From positions 23,045 through 87,044 of the forward strand of contig CAJUMV010000012.1 of the NCBI GenBank assembly GCA_910587715.1: a DNA stretch of 64,000 bases. The letters run 5' to 3'. The notes beneath the pieces are model-generated. The model was not told where the DNA came from. It saw nothing but the letters and a program-made list of their open reading frames with translations, and did not search any database. Source of the DNA: an uncultured Lachnospiraceae bacterium (GTDB lineage Bacteria > Bacillota > Clostridia > Lachnospirales > Lachnospiraceae). Shown here piece by piece: positions 8,881 to 17,825 of the stretch; positions within the stretch are counted from its first letter, which is position 1, and every line of letters starts with the position of its first letter. Position numbers and translations under genes: made by a program.

Positions 8881-8930
8881 AAACAGTTCGACTATTATAT
8901 AAATATATTATAACAATAGTCTGACTGTTT
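8881..8930. repeat. AT-rich imperfect inverted repeat upstream of the ATPase gene
   Basis: Arms 8881-8896 and 8915-8930 are inverted copies with two mismatches, flanking an AT-only loop. It sits in the 271-base gap between two minus-strand genes, about 60 bases upstream of the ATPase start, where a promoter and operator would be expected. The word AATAGTCTG recurs in the terminator at 9047. Confidence 0.4.
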
Positions 8931-9002
8931 GACAAGTATGTTAATATATCTTATATATAAATAGCAAAATATAACATGCTATTTAAAAGAGTGTTTACAT
9001 AT

Positions 9003-9060
9003 TACAAAATAAAAACGCACAGACTATTTTGATGTTATAACATAAGAATAGTCTGTGCGT
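9003..9060 (-). terminator. Terminator of the MATE gene
   Basis: Perfect 14-base arms ACGCACAGACTATT (9015-9028) and its complement (9047-9060) form a stem with an AT-rich loop. Reading on the minus strand, it is followed by a T-rich run (9003-9014), 30 bases past the MATE stop codon. Confidence 0.85.
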
Positions 9061-9091
9061 TTGCTCGGTATAATAAGTGTTCTGACAAATA

Positions 9092-10489
9092 TCAGGAAAC
9101 AATATTTTGCAGCCAAATCCCTTTTTTAACCAATATAAACCCAATTACGCATTTAATCCAGTCACCCATCTGTACAAAGGCGTAAACGGCAACTACGGGC
9201 AGAGTGGTGTAGCGGCTCAGGGTAAAGGCAATCACCACGCTGACACACCAGATGAATACGCTGTCGAAAAGGAAAGTGATGATTGTTTTGCCGCCGGAAC
9301 GCAGGGTAAAGTAAGAGGCGTGCAGAAAGGCGTTCTGCGGCATAAAGACGGCGGTAAGCATAATGAAGTATGTCGCCAGCTGTTTCGCTTCGCCGTTGGT
9401 GTTGTAGAGCAACGGGAAAAACTGCGCCAATAAAAGCATGACAGCGGCAATCGCAACACAGCTGAGAACAGAAAAGGCAATCATTTTATTGTCCGTATCT
9501 CTTGCCTCGTCCATTTTACCCGCACCTAGAAGCTGTCCTACAATGATTGCCACGGATTCGCCAAGTGCGATAAATACAATATTAAATACATTGTTAATCG
9601 TGTTGGAAATATTGAGTGCGGCAATCACATTTAAGCCCCGGACAGAGTAGCATTGCGTCAGCATTGCTGTGCCTGCCGCCCAAAGTGTTTCGTTCAAAAG
9701 AAGCGGCATACCCTTTGTTATTATTTTTATCATTAATGAGCCGGGGACTTTCAGTGTACTGTAAAGTCCCTGTACGAAAGGATGCTCCTGCGCATGGCGG
9801 TGTGTGTGAACCAAGACGATGGCGCATTCGACGAAACGGGAGATGATGGTGGCGATAGCCGCACCACGAACGCCCAAAGACGGTGCGCCAAATTTACCAT
9901 ATATTAAGATGTAGTTCAAAATCAGATTGACGAAGACGGCGATCACGCCTGCTTTCATGGGCAAAATCGTCTTTCCGCACTCACGAAGGGTGCTGGAATA
10001 AACCTGAACCAGCATAAAAGGAACCAGACCGGGAATCATAATCAGAAGGTATTCCCTGCCGTAGCGCAAAGTGGCGGCAGCGCTTTCGACTGAGCCGTCT
10101 CCCTGCAAGTAAAACGTAATCAGCGAATCACCGGCAGTCAGAAGAAGGATTATGGTAAATAAAGTAATCAAAGAAACCATCCATATTTTATAACGGACAG
10201 TCTGGCGGATGCCTTCCTGATTTTTCTGCCCGAAATACTGCGCGGTAAAAATACCCGCGCCGGACACACCGCCGAATAGGCAGAGATTGTAGACAAAGAG
10301 GAGCTGGTTTACGATGGCTACGCCGGACATTTGCTCCGTGCCAATCTGCCCAATCATAATGTTGTCCAAAAGGCTTACAAAATTTGTAATACCGTTTTGA
10401 ATCATGATGGGAACCGCAATGGCGAGTACCATTTTGTAAAAGCCTCTGTCTCCGATAAATTTACGCTGTGTTTTCTCTAAAAGTCTCAT
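9092..10489 (-). CDS. MATE family multidrug/organic cation efflux protein
   Basis: A 465-residue polytopic membrane protein with about twelve hydrophobic segments, typical of MATE exporters, which expel drugs or metabolites with Na+ or H+. Family-like stretches include VPIMIQNGITNFVSLLDNIM at the N-terminus, GIFTAQYFGQKN near residue 80, and GQLLGAGKMDEA in the second half, the counterpart of the first-half GQ motif. The ribosome site before ATG 10489 is weak. It is alone between two intergenic regions with its own terminator. Substrate cannot be predicted. Confidence 0.9.
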   Translation of the reverse strand: MRLLEKTQRKFIGDRGFYKMVLAIAVPIMIQNGITNFVSLLDNIMIGQIGTEQMSGVAIVNQLLFVYNLCLFGGVSGAGIFTAQYFGQKNQEGIRQTVRYKIWMVSLITLFTIILLLTAGDSLITFYLQGDGSVESAAATLRYGREYLLIMIPGLVPFMLVQVYSSTLRECGKTILPMKAGVIAVFVNLILNYILIYGKFGAPSLGVRGAAIATIISRFVECAIVLVHTHRHAQEHPFVQGLYSTLKVPGSLMIKIITKGMPLLLNETLWAAGTAMLTQCYSVRGLNVIAALNISNTINNVFNIVFIALGESVAIIVGQLLGAGKMDEARDTDNKMIAFSVLSCVAIAAVMLLLAQFFPLLYNTNGEAKQLATYFIMLTAVFMPQNAFLHASYFTLRSGGKTIITFLFDSVFIWCVSVVIAFTLSRYTTLPVVAVYAFVQMGDWIKCVIGFILVKKGIWLQNIVS

Positions 10490-10554
10490 TCCATCATTCT
10501 ACAGTATCTGGCAGGCGGATGCAACTTATTTTCGTGCCGCTGTCGATATCTGAC

Positions 10555-10692
10555 GTTTGTAGTTTCTATTATTTCCTTTGTGGTGTATTTTTCCTAAAAT
10601 TAATAATATGTTGATTAAACGGAAAATTCCGCCTTGCCTTTAAATGTATGATGAAATATGATGAAATAAGCGAAAATGCACAAACTACAAAC
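10555..10692. promoter_or_regulatory. Inverted 11-base repeats flanking the BlaI-type gene promoter region
   Basis: GTTTGTAGTTT (10555-10565) and its exact reverse complement AAACTACAAAC (10682-10692) bracket the region just upstream of the repressor gene. The TGTA/TACA cores resemble half-sites used by BlaI/MecI/CopY repressors, so these may be autoregulatory operators. The first lies between the divergent MATE and repressor genes and could control both. Confidence 0.45.
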
Positions 10693-10718
10693 AGTTAAAG
10701 ATGGAGGAGAAGTCATAT

Positions 10719-11036
10719 ATGAGATTTGAAAATTTAACGAACTGTGAAGAGATGGTGATGAAGACGGTGTGGGATGCAGAAAGAGAGTTGGATTTGTCGG
10801 ATATTACGCAACGAGTAAACGAAACATACCATAAAGAGTGGAAACCACAGACCGTTTCCACTTTTTTGGCGAGGCTTGTCAGGAAAGGGTATTTAAAGCA
10901 TTACAGACAGGGGCGGGTATTTTATTATCAGATACTTATTTTGCAGAAAGATTATCTCTGGGAAATGGCAGAAAAATTTGCGGAATTTTGGAAACCGGAA
11001 AATGTGGATGTTTTTTTGGCGGCATTAGAAAAATAG
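10719..11036 (+). CDS. BlaI/MecI/CopY-family transcriptional repressor
   Basis: A 105-residue winged-helix regulator. It shows the family pattern CEEMVMKTVWDA, the recognition-helix region EWKPQTVSTFLARLVRKGYL and the wing RQGRVFYYQ. BlaI-type proteins bind as dimers and are usually inactivated by cleavage when a membrane BlaR1-type sensor signals; no such sensor lies here, so it is an orphan. ATG 10719 was chosen because GGAGGAGAAG sits about eight bases upstream; the in-frame ATG at 10701 overlaps that site. Targets are unknown; the divergent MATE gene is a candidate. Confidence 0.88.
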   Translation: MRFENLTNCEEMVMKTVWDAERELDLSDITQRVNETYHKEWKPQTVSTFLARLVRKGYLKHYRQGRVFYYQILILQKDYLWEMAEKFAEFWKPENVDVFLAALEK

Positions 11037-11121
11037 CACTTGCTATCGTTCACTTTTTCGTCCGCTTTGCCACGCCCTACAGCAAATCGCAAAATCAAAC
11101 AGTAACGCTCGAAATTTCCGC

Positions 11122-11236
11122 ATTAGCAACAAATTAGTGACAAAATTCCTGTTTCCGGAACCGTTCCCATCCCGCTGTCCGCGCGGGCTTGTACGATTTT
11201 ATAAAAATTTAATTAGTTACAAATTAGCGACAAATT
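11122..11236. repeat. Pair of about 25-base direct repeats in the gap before the giant protein gene
   Basis: ATTAG..ACAAATTAG.GACAAA occurs at 11122-11147 and again at 11212-11236 with few differences. Between them is a short GC hairpin (CCCGCTGTCCGCGCGGG, near 11171). The 334-base gap 11037-11370 otherwise holds no gene that I can support, and no clear promoter. Confidence 0.4.
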
Positions 11237-11370
11237 GGGTGGATTGACCTGAATTACGTCTCTTTGCGTTTGGAAATCCGCCTTCTTTTTGTGCGCAAAA
11301 TCCTGCAAAGCTGCATGAGTACTGGTGATTTTAAAATTAAGAAAATCTTAAGAATTTCGCGTGACAAGAT

Positions 11371-14300
11371 GTGGAGGAGACAGAAAATCCCGCAAATTCG
11401 GGGGTTTCAGAGCCCACAGAAGGCGAACAAGACGAAAGTACGGAGGGTGGAGAAACACCTGTTATTGATACGGGAGATAATTCCGACGAAAATCAAGATC
11501 AGGAAGAGACACCCGACGTTGAAGAAGAGCCTATAGAGACGACGGAGGAGGAAAACCCCGCAGTTGATTCTTCCTATGAGATTAACGCGACTGAAAATCC
11601 GCAGACTGATCTTGCAGCTCCTACAATTACCCTGAAAAAGGGCGCGGAGAGCATTGAAAGCGGCACGGCTGTATCGAATCGCGCAAACGACGTTAAATTT
11701 GAGATTGCGAAAGAAGATGGCGTGTCGTACTTTTATACGCTGAACGGTGAAGCGCCTACCGCAAGCAGTACTGCATATAATACAGAGGTGCAAATAACTG
11801 CTCCGGATAAGGATGCGGAGGAAACCGTAACCATTAAGGCAATCGCGCATACGGATGCGTCTGGCACCGAAGGCACCGAAGGTTATGTACCGGCGCAGGA
11901 TTCTACTGTCGCTACCGCAACAGTCGTATTTCGGGCCAAGGCTGAGGGAAACACTATTTCCGTAGCGGACGGATCAGACGCGGCAACGATAACAATCGAT
12001 GGCAAGAACCTTTCGACGGCAAGCTATCCGATCACGGATACCACGAAAGATATCGAAGTCACGGTGTCTGCAAAAGACAAAATGTTCGAAGTTATGTACA
12101 GCGTGGATGGCGGTGTATGGACGAGCGCGCAGAAAAAAGAAACGACGGAGGAGAATCCCTATTGGGATGTTACTTATGAGGAAGGGACCTATATCATCCC
12201 GAGCGAAGCTCTGAGCAAAAACGTAACCGTCTGCGTTTTTTACCTGAAAGAGATTGCGCTGGAATGGAAGAACAGTGCCAATTGGAGAACTGTTGAAATA
12301 AATGCTAATGTGACAAGAGAAGACTCAGACAGTTCCAATAATCAGGGGATATGGGGCGCACAATATCCGGCTGTTGAAGACGAGAAGGTAAATGTACTGT
12401 TTGCGCCGCAGAATACGAAAGTCAAGTTGGAGTTAACATCCATCAAAAACACAGGCTTTGCATTCGGTAACGTTACTTATCAAAAAGGAAACGGTCCGGT
12501 AACGCTGGGTACAGTCGCGGATGACAAAAAGTCTGCTACTGTTGAAATTGCGAATATCGAAAACAATGATTGTAAAGTAAGCATTGATGGCGAATCACCA
12601 GAGACTCTTACAGATTTGTATGTATACGTTAATGACAATGATGCACCATTAGAGGGAAAGAACGGCACATATAATGTAGAACCTTGGAAGACATATAATG
12701 TCGAGGCCTACGACAGATACAATAACAAAGCTATTGCCCTTACAGATGATGCAGTTACTGTGACGGGAGGCAGTGTCAAGAAGGCGGCGAACGCCCAGCC
12801 TGGATTTTCTGATCCTGCTGCGGCTGAATATGCCGTGACAGGAAGCAAGGTTAAGCTGGCGGCTAACGAGGCAGTTGCAAACAAGTCTGTCACTGTACAG
12901 GTAAAAATCGGCTTAGTTACAAAAAAGGCAATCCTGAAGGTCGGACCGGCGGTGACGGAAGTAAAGCTGAAGGACACGAAACTGGATAATAAGATTCCCC
13001 AGAGCCCCGGCACGAAGCGTAGCTATCCGCTTACCGTGACACAGCCTAAATCTGCAGACACTGTTACGGTGGATATTAAGGACATCAAGATCTTTGAAGA
13101 AGGTGGAAACGCCGAGGGAAGAGGCCTGACTGAAGACGAAGTATGCGGAGATTATATTGAATGTACGGGATCTGTTTCTACTGGCAGTCTTGACATAACG
13201 ACGGAGCCTTTTACCGGTAAGACGACAAAGGTTGTGGCGAAACTCGTATTTTTAAATAACAGCGAAGCTGGAGCCAAGAGCACTGAGACTACACCAGACG
13301 ACGGAGCAGTAAGTGAGGAGATCACACTGACGGTTGAGAATAATAAGGACACCCCGACCAAATACGCGGAGAAGCTCACTGTAAAGGCTACAAAAGCGGC
13401 GTCCAGCCTTTATACCGGTCAGACGGCGGTTGTGGCTACGGTTGATTTCGGAAAGGACACATATAACCGCGGATATGACGTGGAGCTTTATGATGTTCCT
13501 GAGTGTTTTGAAGTCATTGGCAACAATGGTCGTGCCATAGAGGCCAATGAAGAGGGAATCGTTGCACTTGATGACACTGACGTTAAATCGATGACGCTGG
13601 ATGACAGCCTGCAGATTACACTGCGTGCAAAGAAGAACAATGAAGCCGGGGCTTCCTTGGGCAAACAGACGATCAAGGTAAGAACCACCTATCTGGCTGG
13701 TAAAGGTGACGAGAACATAGTTCAGGCTACAGGATCTGCAAATGTGACGGTGGTGAGAGGTATTGAGAGTATCACAGCGACATCAGCACCGCAGATTTAC
13801 AGAAGCGGCACCGACAGACAGGCGAAAGCAGGCACGGCAAAAATTGCGGTTACTTATAATACTGCAGGCAAATATGCTGACGCCAAGAGCGCAACACCTA
13901 GGACGAAAAAGGTTACCTACGAAGTGGGTAGTGTGACCAATGGTGAGTTTGCAGTTAATAATGATATTTTGGGCCATAACAGCAAAGGGCAGCCGATGGT
14001 AACCGTGAAGAACGGTACCGTCACGGTTGACAAAGAGTATGTTGTAAAAAATAGCGGCTTAGATGAATTCGCTGTTCGTGTAGTGGCAGCGGACTATGAG
14101 GAAAATAAAAGTAGTGCTGTAGTTGGGTTCAAAGTAGCGGGAGAGGCAGCAATGCCTGAAGGCGCGAAAGTTGTACTTGTCGATTCGAACAATAACGAAG
14201 TAGAGTTTGACCAATCTGCTGACAAGACCCCGAAGAATCAGCTTACAATCAATAAATTGAAGGGGCTGAAAGCAATCGTTGTCAAGGGCGACCCGACTGG

Positions 14301-17300
14301 TGAGAATGGCGCGTATACCGATGCAGAGATAGTGCCTGCGAAACTTTACACGATGACTCCTGCCAAGGGCAATGTGTTTGTCAATGCGAACGGAACTTTC
14401 ACGGTCAACAAGCTTACGAATAATGTCGTGATCGAGGCGAAAGCCAACGACGGCAGCAGACATGCCAAGGTAGCGAGCGATAAGTTCAATGTTGTATATG
14501 ACGACAGAACGAAAGCAACCGGGGACGACGCTGCGAAAGTCAGCTATACGGTGGACTACGATGACAAAACAGCTACAGTAGCGCCTGCATCCCAGTCCAT
14601 CAAGCTTGATTATCCTACCGGGACAGTGATTCACCTGAACGTGACTGACAAGGATGGCAAGAAGTTAAATACAGAGAATTCCATCTACGACCTCAAACTG
14701 GCGGTAAAGAATGCGAAGGTAGTCAAGAAGAGTGCCGACAATCTTGATCTTGATATCATTATGACAAAGAGCCCGGTAACGGTGACCTTGTCGGATGCAA
14801 AGGGCAAGAATCCAAGGACGTTTAGTTTTACAAACATATTCCTTGATGACACTACTTCTGAAGGAAAAGCATACATCAAAGATTTGAAAGCGAAAACCCC
14901 TAATGTAAGTCTTACAAAGGGAGTTAAGCTTTACGCGGATGTAACTGGTCAGAAACTGAGTTTTACCATGAACAAAGCGGTAGAGGATGCGAGATACGTG
15001 GTAATTTCCGCGCAGAACGAGGAAGCTGATACAAAAGTCTTCCTGAACCGTCTGACGGAAAAGAAGATAAAGATTAATCCCGCCGTAAAAGAATTTACTT
15101 TTACATGTGATGCTGTAAAGATGCCTACCTTAAAGAAAGGTGCGTCTATTGCGTTCACCTTCCTGAACAGGGATGAGGAAATTATTACACAGACTACGAA
15201 GGCATTGACCATCAAGACAACAGCGCTGAAGAAGAGCTATAAGCTTGATGCGAAGTACACGTTGTCTGAGACGGACTCTGTAAGCGTACCGCTGACAGGT
15301 AAAGGCAGTGCGGTTGCGGGCGTGCAGTTCACGGAGTTGTACAACGCAAACATAAAAGGAAAGGTCAATAAGTTTAAAACCGCATTTGAGTTGGATGCTG
15401 AACATGGAAAACTTTCCCTGAAAACGACGACCGACACGGACGGCAACATCACTGCGGTTGCAAGGACATGGGATGCGACGGCTGAGTCCAAGAAGGAACA
15501 CAAGGATGACTGGATTGGTTTCGTGGGATATACGGTAATGTATGAAGATGGTACATCCGATGAATTTGTATCCAAAATTCAGGCAGCGCTTGCCAAGACC
15601 GATAAAGGCGGCAATATTCTCACAGCCAAGAAGTATGCTGCGAGTGCAGTAAATGTGCTTGGTGAGGTCAAGGATGCTGACGGTAATAGCTTGAATACAG
15701 AGAAAGTTGAAGATGTAGATTGGCTGAAAGAGCCGGGTGTTACTTCTATAACAATAGGCAAACTTCCGGCAGATATCGTGGCAGCATACGCGGTACCGGA
15801 TAACAGCAAGAATAAGGTCGCTGATGCCTTCAAAGTGATGAAGCGTCCGGGCGTATTGGGCGATGCGGAAGGTCAATCAATGGTTGACGGCAACACGGTA
15901 ACTATAAAAGTAAAGCCGACTGCAGATGGCAAGGCTGGCAGCTACAAGGGTGATCTCTATGTCATTCCGGCAGACAGCGCATATGCGAAGCAGAAAAATT
16001 TGACGGATGAGGTTATCAAGAGCAGAGGCGTGAAGCTGGCGATCACAGTCAATGTGAAGGCAGATAATTCGAAGAATAAGATTAAAGTTACGACGAAGAG
16101 CGTATCCTTCCTGGGACAGGAGCCCGAGAAACTCGAGCTGAATGGTGCGTTCAAAAAGTATTATTACGCGGAGATTCCTTACACGGCAAACGTCGCTGCG
16201 GAGATTACATCCGTTGAGATGGAAAATATCAATTTGACAGGACCGAATAAGAAAGACAAGGAAGGAAATCCACTGGCTCCGGACGGCGACAAGCAGAATC
16301 ATCTGGTATTCAGCGAAGCCGTTGAGAAGGCAGGATTCGTGGCAGTAAAGGCAAACAATAAGAATGCCTTGGGGCTTTATATTGACGCGGATGCATTCCA
16401 GCAGTTGGTAATCAAGGATGCCAAAGAGTGGTCAGGAAGCACATTCTCCAAGATTAAGGTGACAGTCCACTTTGCTGGCGAACAGTTTGAAGTGAAGAAC
16501 AACAAAACAACCTATAAGAAGGCAGTGCCGGAGTCCTTTAACATCAGCATGACGATGCCTAATCCGTTGGATATTACCAGAGCAGAAGAACTGCTTGGAA
16601 TCGCTTTGGGGATAATTAGAGATACGGTTAGTGAAACCGTGAAGGTGAACGGCATCAGGGATGTGAGATACAACGAGTCGGATAAGGTGCTCACTGTCAT
16701 TGCGGACAATCAGAATGTGCAGATTGAAACGGCGATGGTGAAGGGAACTGATGATGCGATTGCGGAGGCTCTCTTGAGGAATGAGGAGTTGAAGGGCTAT
16801 GTGGATCTGCTGACAAGTATCAAGGTTGAGGTTTCAGAGAACGAGAATACTTCGGCGGCTACAGAGGTCATGAAGCAGGAGACAGAAAATGCGAACAAGA
16901 AGATGCTCAAGGATCTGCTTGCTAAGTACACCGATAAGCTTGTGAAGAAGCTACAGGATGAAGGGCATGACACGCCTGTGTGGGGTGACCTTGACGGCAG
17001 AGAGCTCAAGCTGACACTTACAGCAAAGAAAGGCGAGGTCGAGGAAAGCCAGTCCTGCACGGTTCGTTTCATCGTGGACACAGAACCCGAGGAGGATGAG
17101 GGAGACGAGCTTGATATCGCCATAAAGAATGCGGTTCGCAGGCTCAACAGCGCGGCAGCCATTCCTGGTATAGGTGAAATCACTTATAACGTATATGACC
17201 ATAAGATTACAATCACAGTCTCTGATGATAAGCAGGATATCGTAGCATCGAAGAATGCGGGCAGGGACAGTACCGTGCAGATTCTTCTGGGTGAATTGGG

Positions 17301-17559
17301 AGAGTACATGGATGAAGTAGATGAAGTAGAATTTTCCCATGAACAGGAGTACACGATAGAATCTTTAACAGTTAAGCGAACAGATCATAATCAGCCAACA
17401 GAAGCTTATATTTCGAACCTCATAGATAAGTGGACGGATAAATTGGCAGCAGAGCTGAAGTCAAATGCTACTTATGGACGGCTGAAAGGAAAAGAGCTGA
17501 CTGTGAAAACTAATTCGGTTAAGGACGGTGAGAAGACATACACAATTGTGTATGAGTAA
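11371..17559 (+). CDS. Giant Ig-like surface-type protein, apparently missing its signal peptide
   Basis: A 2062-residue acidic, beta-rich protein. The N-terminus (residues 1-75) is a Glu/Thr/Pro-rich linker. Next comes a chitobiase C-terminal-like domain (APTITLKKG to about residue 190), many bacterial Ig-like stretches, and two tandem C-terminal copies of a roughly 165-residue alpha/beta unit (starting near PLDITRAEELL and ELDIAIKNAV). No sortase signal, transmembrane anchor or S-layer domain is seen. The frame opens only at GTG 11371 after a stop at 11362. The product begins EETENPANSG, which reads like a mature N-terminus, and there is no good ribosome site. I infer a 5'-truncated or rearranged gene for a secreted protein. 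Function is unknown; adhesion is only a guess. Confidence 0.6.
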   Translation: MEETENPANSGVSEPTEGEQDESTEGGETPVIDTGDNSDENQDQEETPDVEEEPIETTEEENPAVDSSYEINATENPQTDLAAPTITLKKGAESIESGTAVSNRANDVKFEIAKEDGVSYFYTLNGEAPTASSTAYNTEVQITAPDKDAEETVTIKAIAHTDASGTEGTEGYVPAQDSTVATATVVFRAKAEGNTISVADGSDAATITIDGKNLSTASYPITDTTKDIEVTVSAKDKMFEVMYSVDGGVWTSAQKKETTEENPYWDVTYEEGTYIIPSEALSKNVTVCVFYLKEIALEWKNSANWRTVEINANVTREDSDSSNNQGIWGAQYPAVEDEKVNVLFAPQNTKVKLELTSIKNTGFAFGNVTYQKGNGPVTLGTVADDKKSATVEIANIENNDCKVSIDGESPETLTDLYVYVNDNDAPLEGKNGTYNVEPWKTYNVEAYDRYNNKAIALTDDAVTVTGGSVKKAANAQPGFSDPAAAEYAVTGSKVKLAANEAVANKSVTVQVKIGLVTKKAILKVGPAVTEVKLKDTKLDNKIPQSPGTKRSYPLTVTQPKSADTVTVDIKDIKIFEEGGNAEGRGLTEDEVCGDYIECTGSVSTGSLDITTEPFTGKTTKVVAKLVFLNNSEAGAKSTETTPDDGAVSEEITLTVENNKDTPTKYAEKLTVKATKAASSLYTGQTAVVATVDFGKDTYNRGYDVELYDVPECFEVIGNNGRAIEANEEGIVALDDTDVKSMTLDDSLQITLRAKKNNEAGASLGKQTIKVRTTYLAGKGDENIVQATGSANVTVVRGIESITATSAPQIYRSGTDRQAKAGTAKIAVTYNTAGKYADAKSATPRTKKVTYEVGSVTNGEFAVNNDILGHNSKGQPMVTVKNGTVTVDKEYVVKNSGLDEFAVRVVAADYEENKSSAVVGFKVAGEAAMPEGAKVVLVDSNNNEVEFDQSADKTPKNQLTINKLKGLKAIVVKGDPTGENGAYTDAEIVPAKLYTMTPAKGNVFVNANGTFTVNKLTNNVVIEAKANDGSRHAKVASDKFNVVYDDRTKATGDDAAKVSYTVDYDDKTATVAPASQSIKLDYPTGTVIHLNVTDKDGKKLNTENSIYDLKLAVKNAKVVKKSADNLDLDIIMTKSPVTVTLSDAKGKNPRTFSFTNIFLDDTTSEGKAYIKDLKAKTPNVSLTKGVKLYADVTGQKLSFTMNKAVEDARYVVISAQNEEADTKVFLNRLTEKKIKINPAVKEFTFTCDAVKMPTLKKGASIAFTFLNRDEEIITQTTKALTIKTTALKKSYKLDAKYTLSETDSVSVPLTGKGSAVAGVQFTELYNANIKGKVNKFKTAFELDAEHGKLSLKTTTDTDGNITAVARTWDATAESKKEHKDDWIGFVGYTVMYEDGTSDEFVSKIQAALAKTDKGGNILTAKKYAASAVNVLGEVKDADGNSLNTEKVEDVDWLKEPGVTSITIGKLPADIVAAYAVPDNSKNKVADAFKVMKRPGVLGDAEGQSMVDGNTVTIKVKPTADGKAGSYKGDLYVIPADSAYAKQKNLTDEVIKSRGVKLAITVNVKADNSKNKIKVTTKSVSFLGQEPEKLELNGAFKKYYYAEIPYTANVAAEITSVEMENINLTGPNKKDKEGNPLAPDGDKQNHLVFSEAVEKAGFVAVKANNKNALGLYIDADAFQQLVIKDAKEWSGSTFSKIKVTVHFAGEQFEVKNNKTTYKKAVPESFNISMTMPNPLDITRAEELLGIALGIIRDTVSETVKVNGIRDVRYNESDKVLTVIADNQNVQIETAMVKGTDDAIAEALLRNEELKGYVDLLTSIKVEVSENENTSAATEVMKQETENANKKMLKDLLAKYTDKLVKKLQDEGHDTPVWGDLDGRELKLTLTAKKGEVEESQSCTVRFIVDTEPEEDEGDELDIAIKNAVRRLNSAAAIPGIGEITYNVYDHKITITVSDDKQDIVASKNAGRDSTVQILLGELGEYMDEVDEVEFSHEQEYTIESLTVKRTDHNQPTEAYISNLIDKWTDKLAAELKSNATYGRLKGKELTVKTNSVKDGEKTYTIVYE

Positions 17560-17611
17560 ATCAGCAGTACGGACAGACAAGTCAGTAAAAAACAATAAGT
17601 AAAGAAAAAGG

Positions 17612-17648
17612 GGGCGGAGAGCCTTCCGGCAACCCGCCCTCTATCTTT
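17612..17648 (+). terminator. Probable terminator after the giant protein gene
   Basis: GGGCGG (17612-17617) pairs with CCGCCC (17634-17639), enclosing a small GCC-TTCC-GGC hairpin, followed by TCTATCTTT. It is about 50 bases past the stop. The T-run is interrupted, so it may be weak. Confidence 0.5.
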
Positions 17649-17659
17649 ACGCCAAATTT

Positions 17660-17825
17660 TGACAGAAAAAAGGAAATTGCTGGAAGAAAAGTACGGCAGG
17701 AAAAAAGCGGGAAAAGGAAATTCAGAAAGAAACGGAAAACAAGAAACAGAAAATCAGAAACAGAAGATCAGAAACAGAAAAAGAAGAATCAAGAAAGAAG
17801 AAAACAGAACGGGAATCAAAAGACC
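17660..17825 (+). other. Purine-rich, nearly pyrimidine-free leader before the EPS locus
   Basis: About 165 bases are almost all A and G on the plus strand, with imperfect repeats of GAAACAGAA and ATCAGAAACAGAA words near 17740-17785. There is no clear Shine-Dalgarno site and no gene that I can support. It separates the giant protein gene from the SH3 protein gene and would be an unstructured 5' leader. Confidence 0.45.

Noticed and set aside
11264..11536. 90-codon frame over the start of the giant protein, considered as a lost signal peptide
   Set aside because: It is basic throughout, has no hydrophobic core and runs in another frame across well-formed coding sequence.
15130..15876. Open frame of 248 codons opposite the giant protein gene
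   Set aside because: Antisense shadow with no start signal; several similar ones lie along the same gene.
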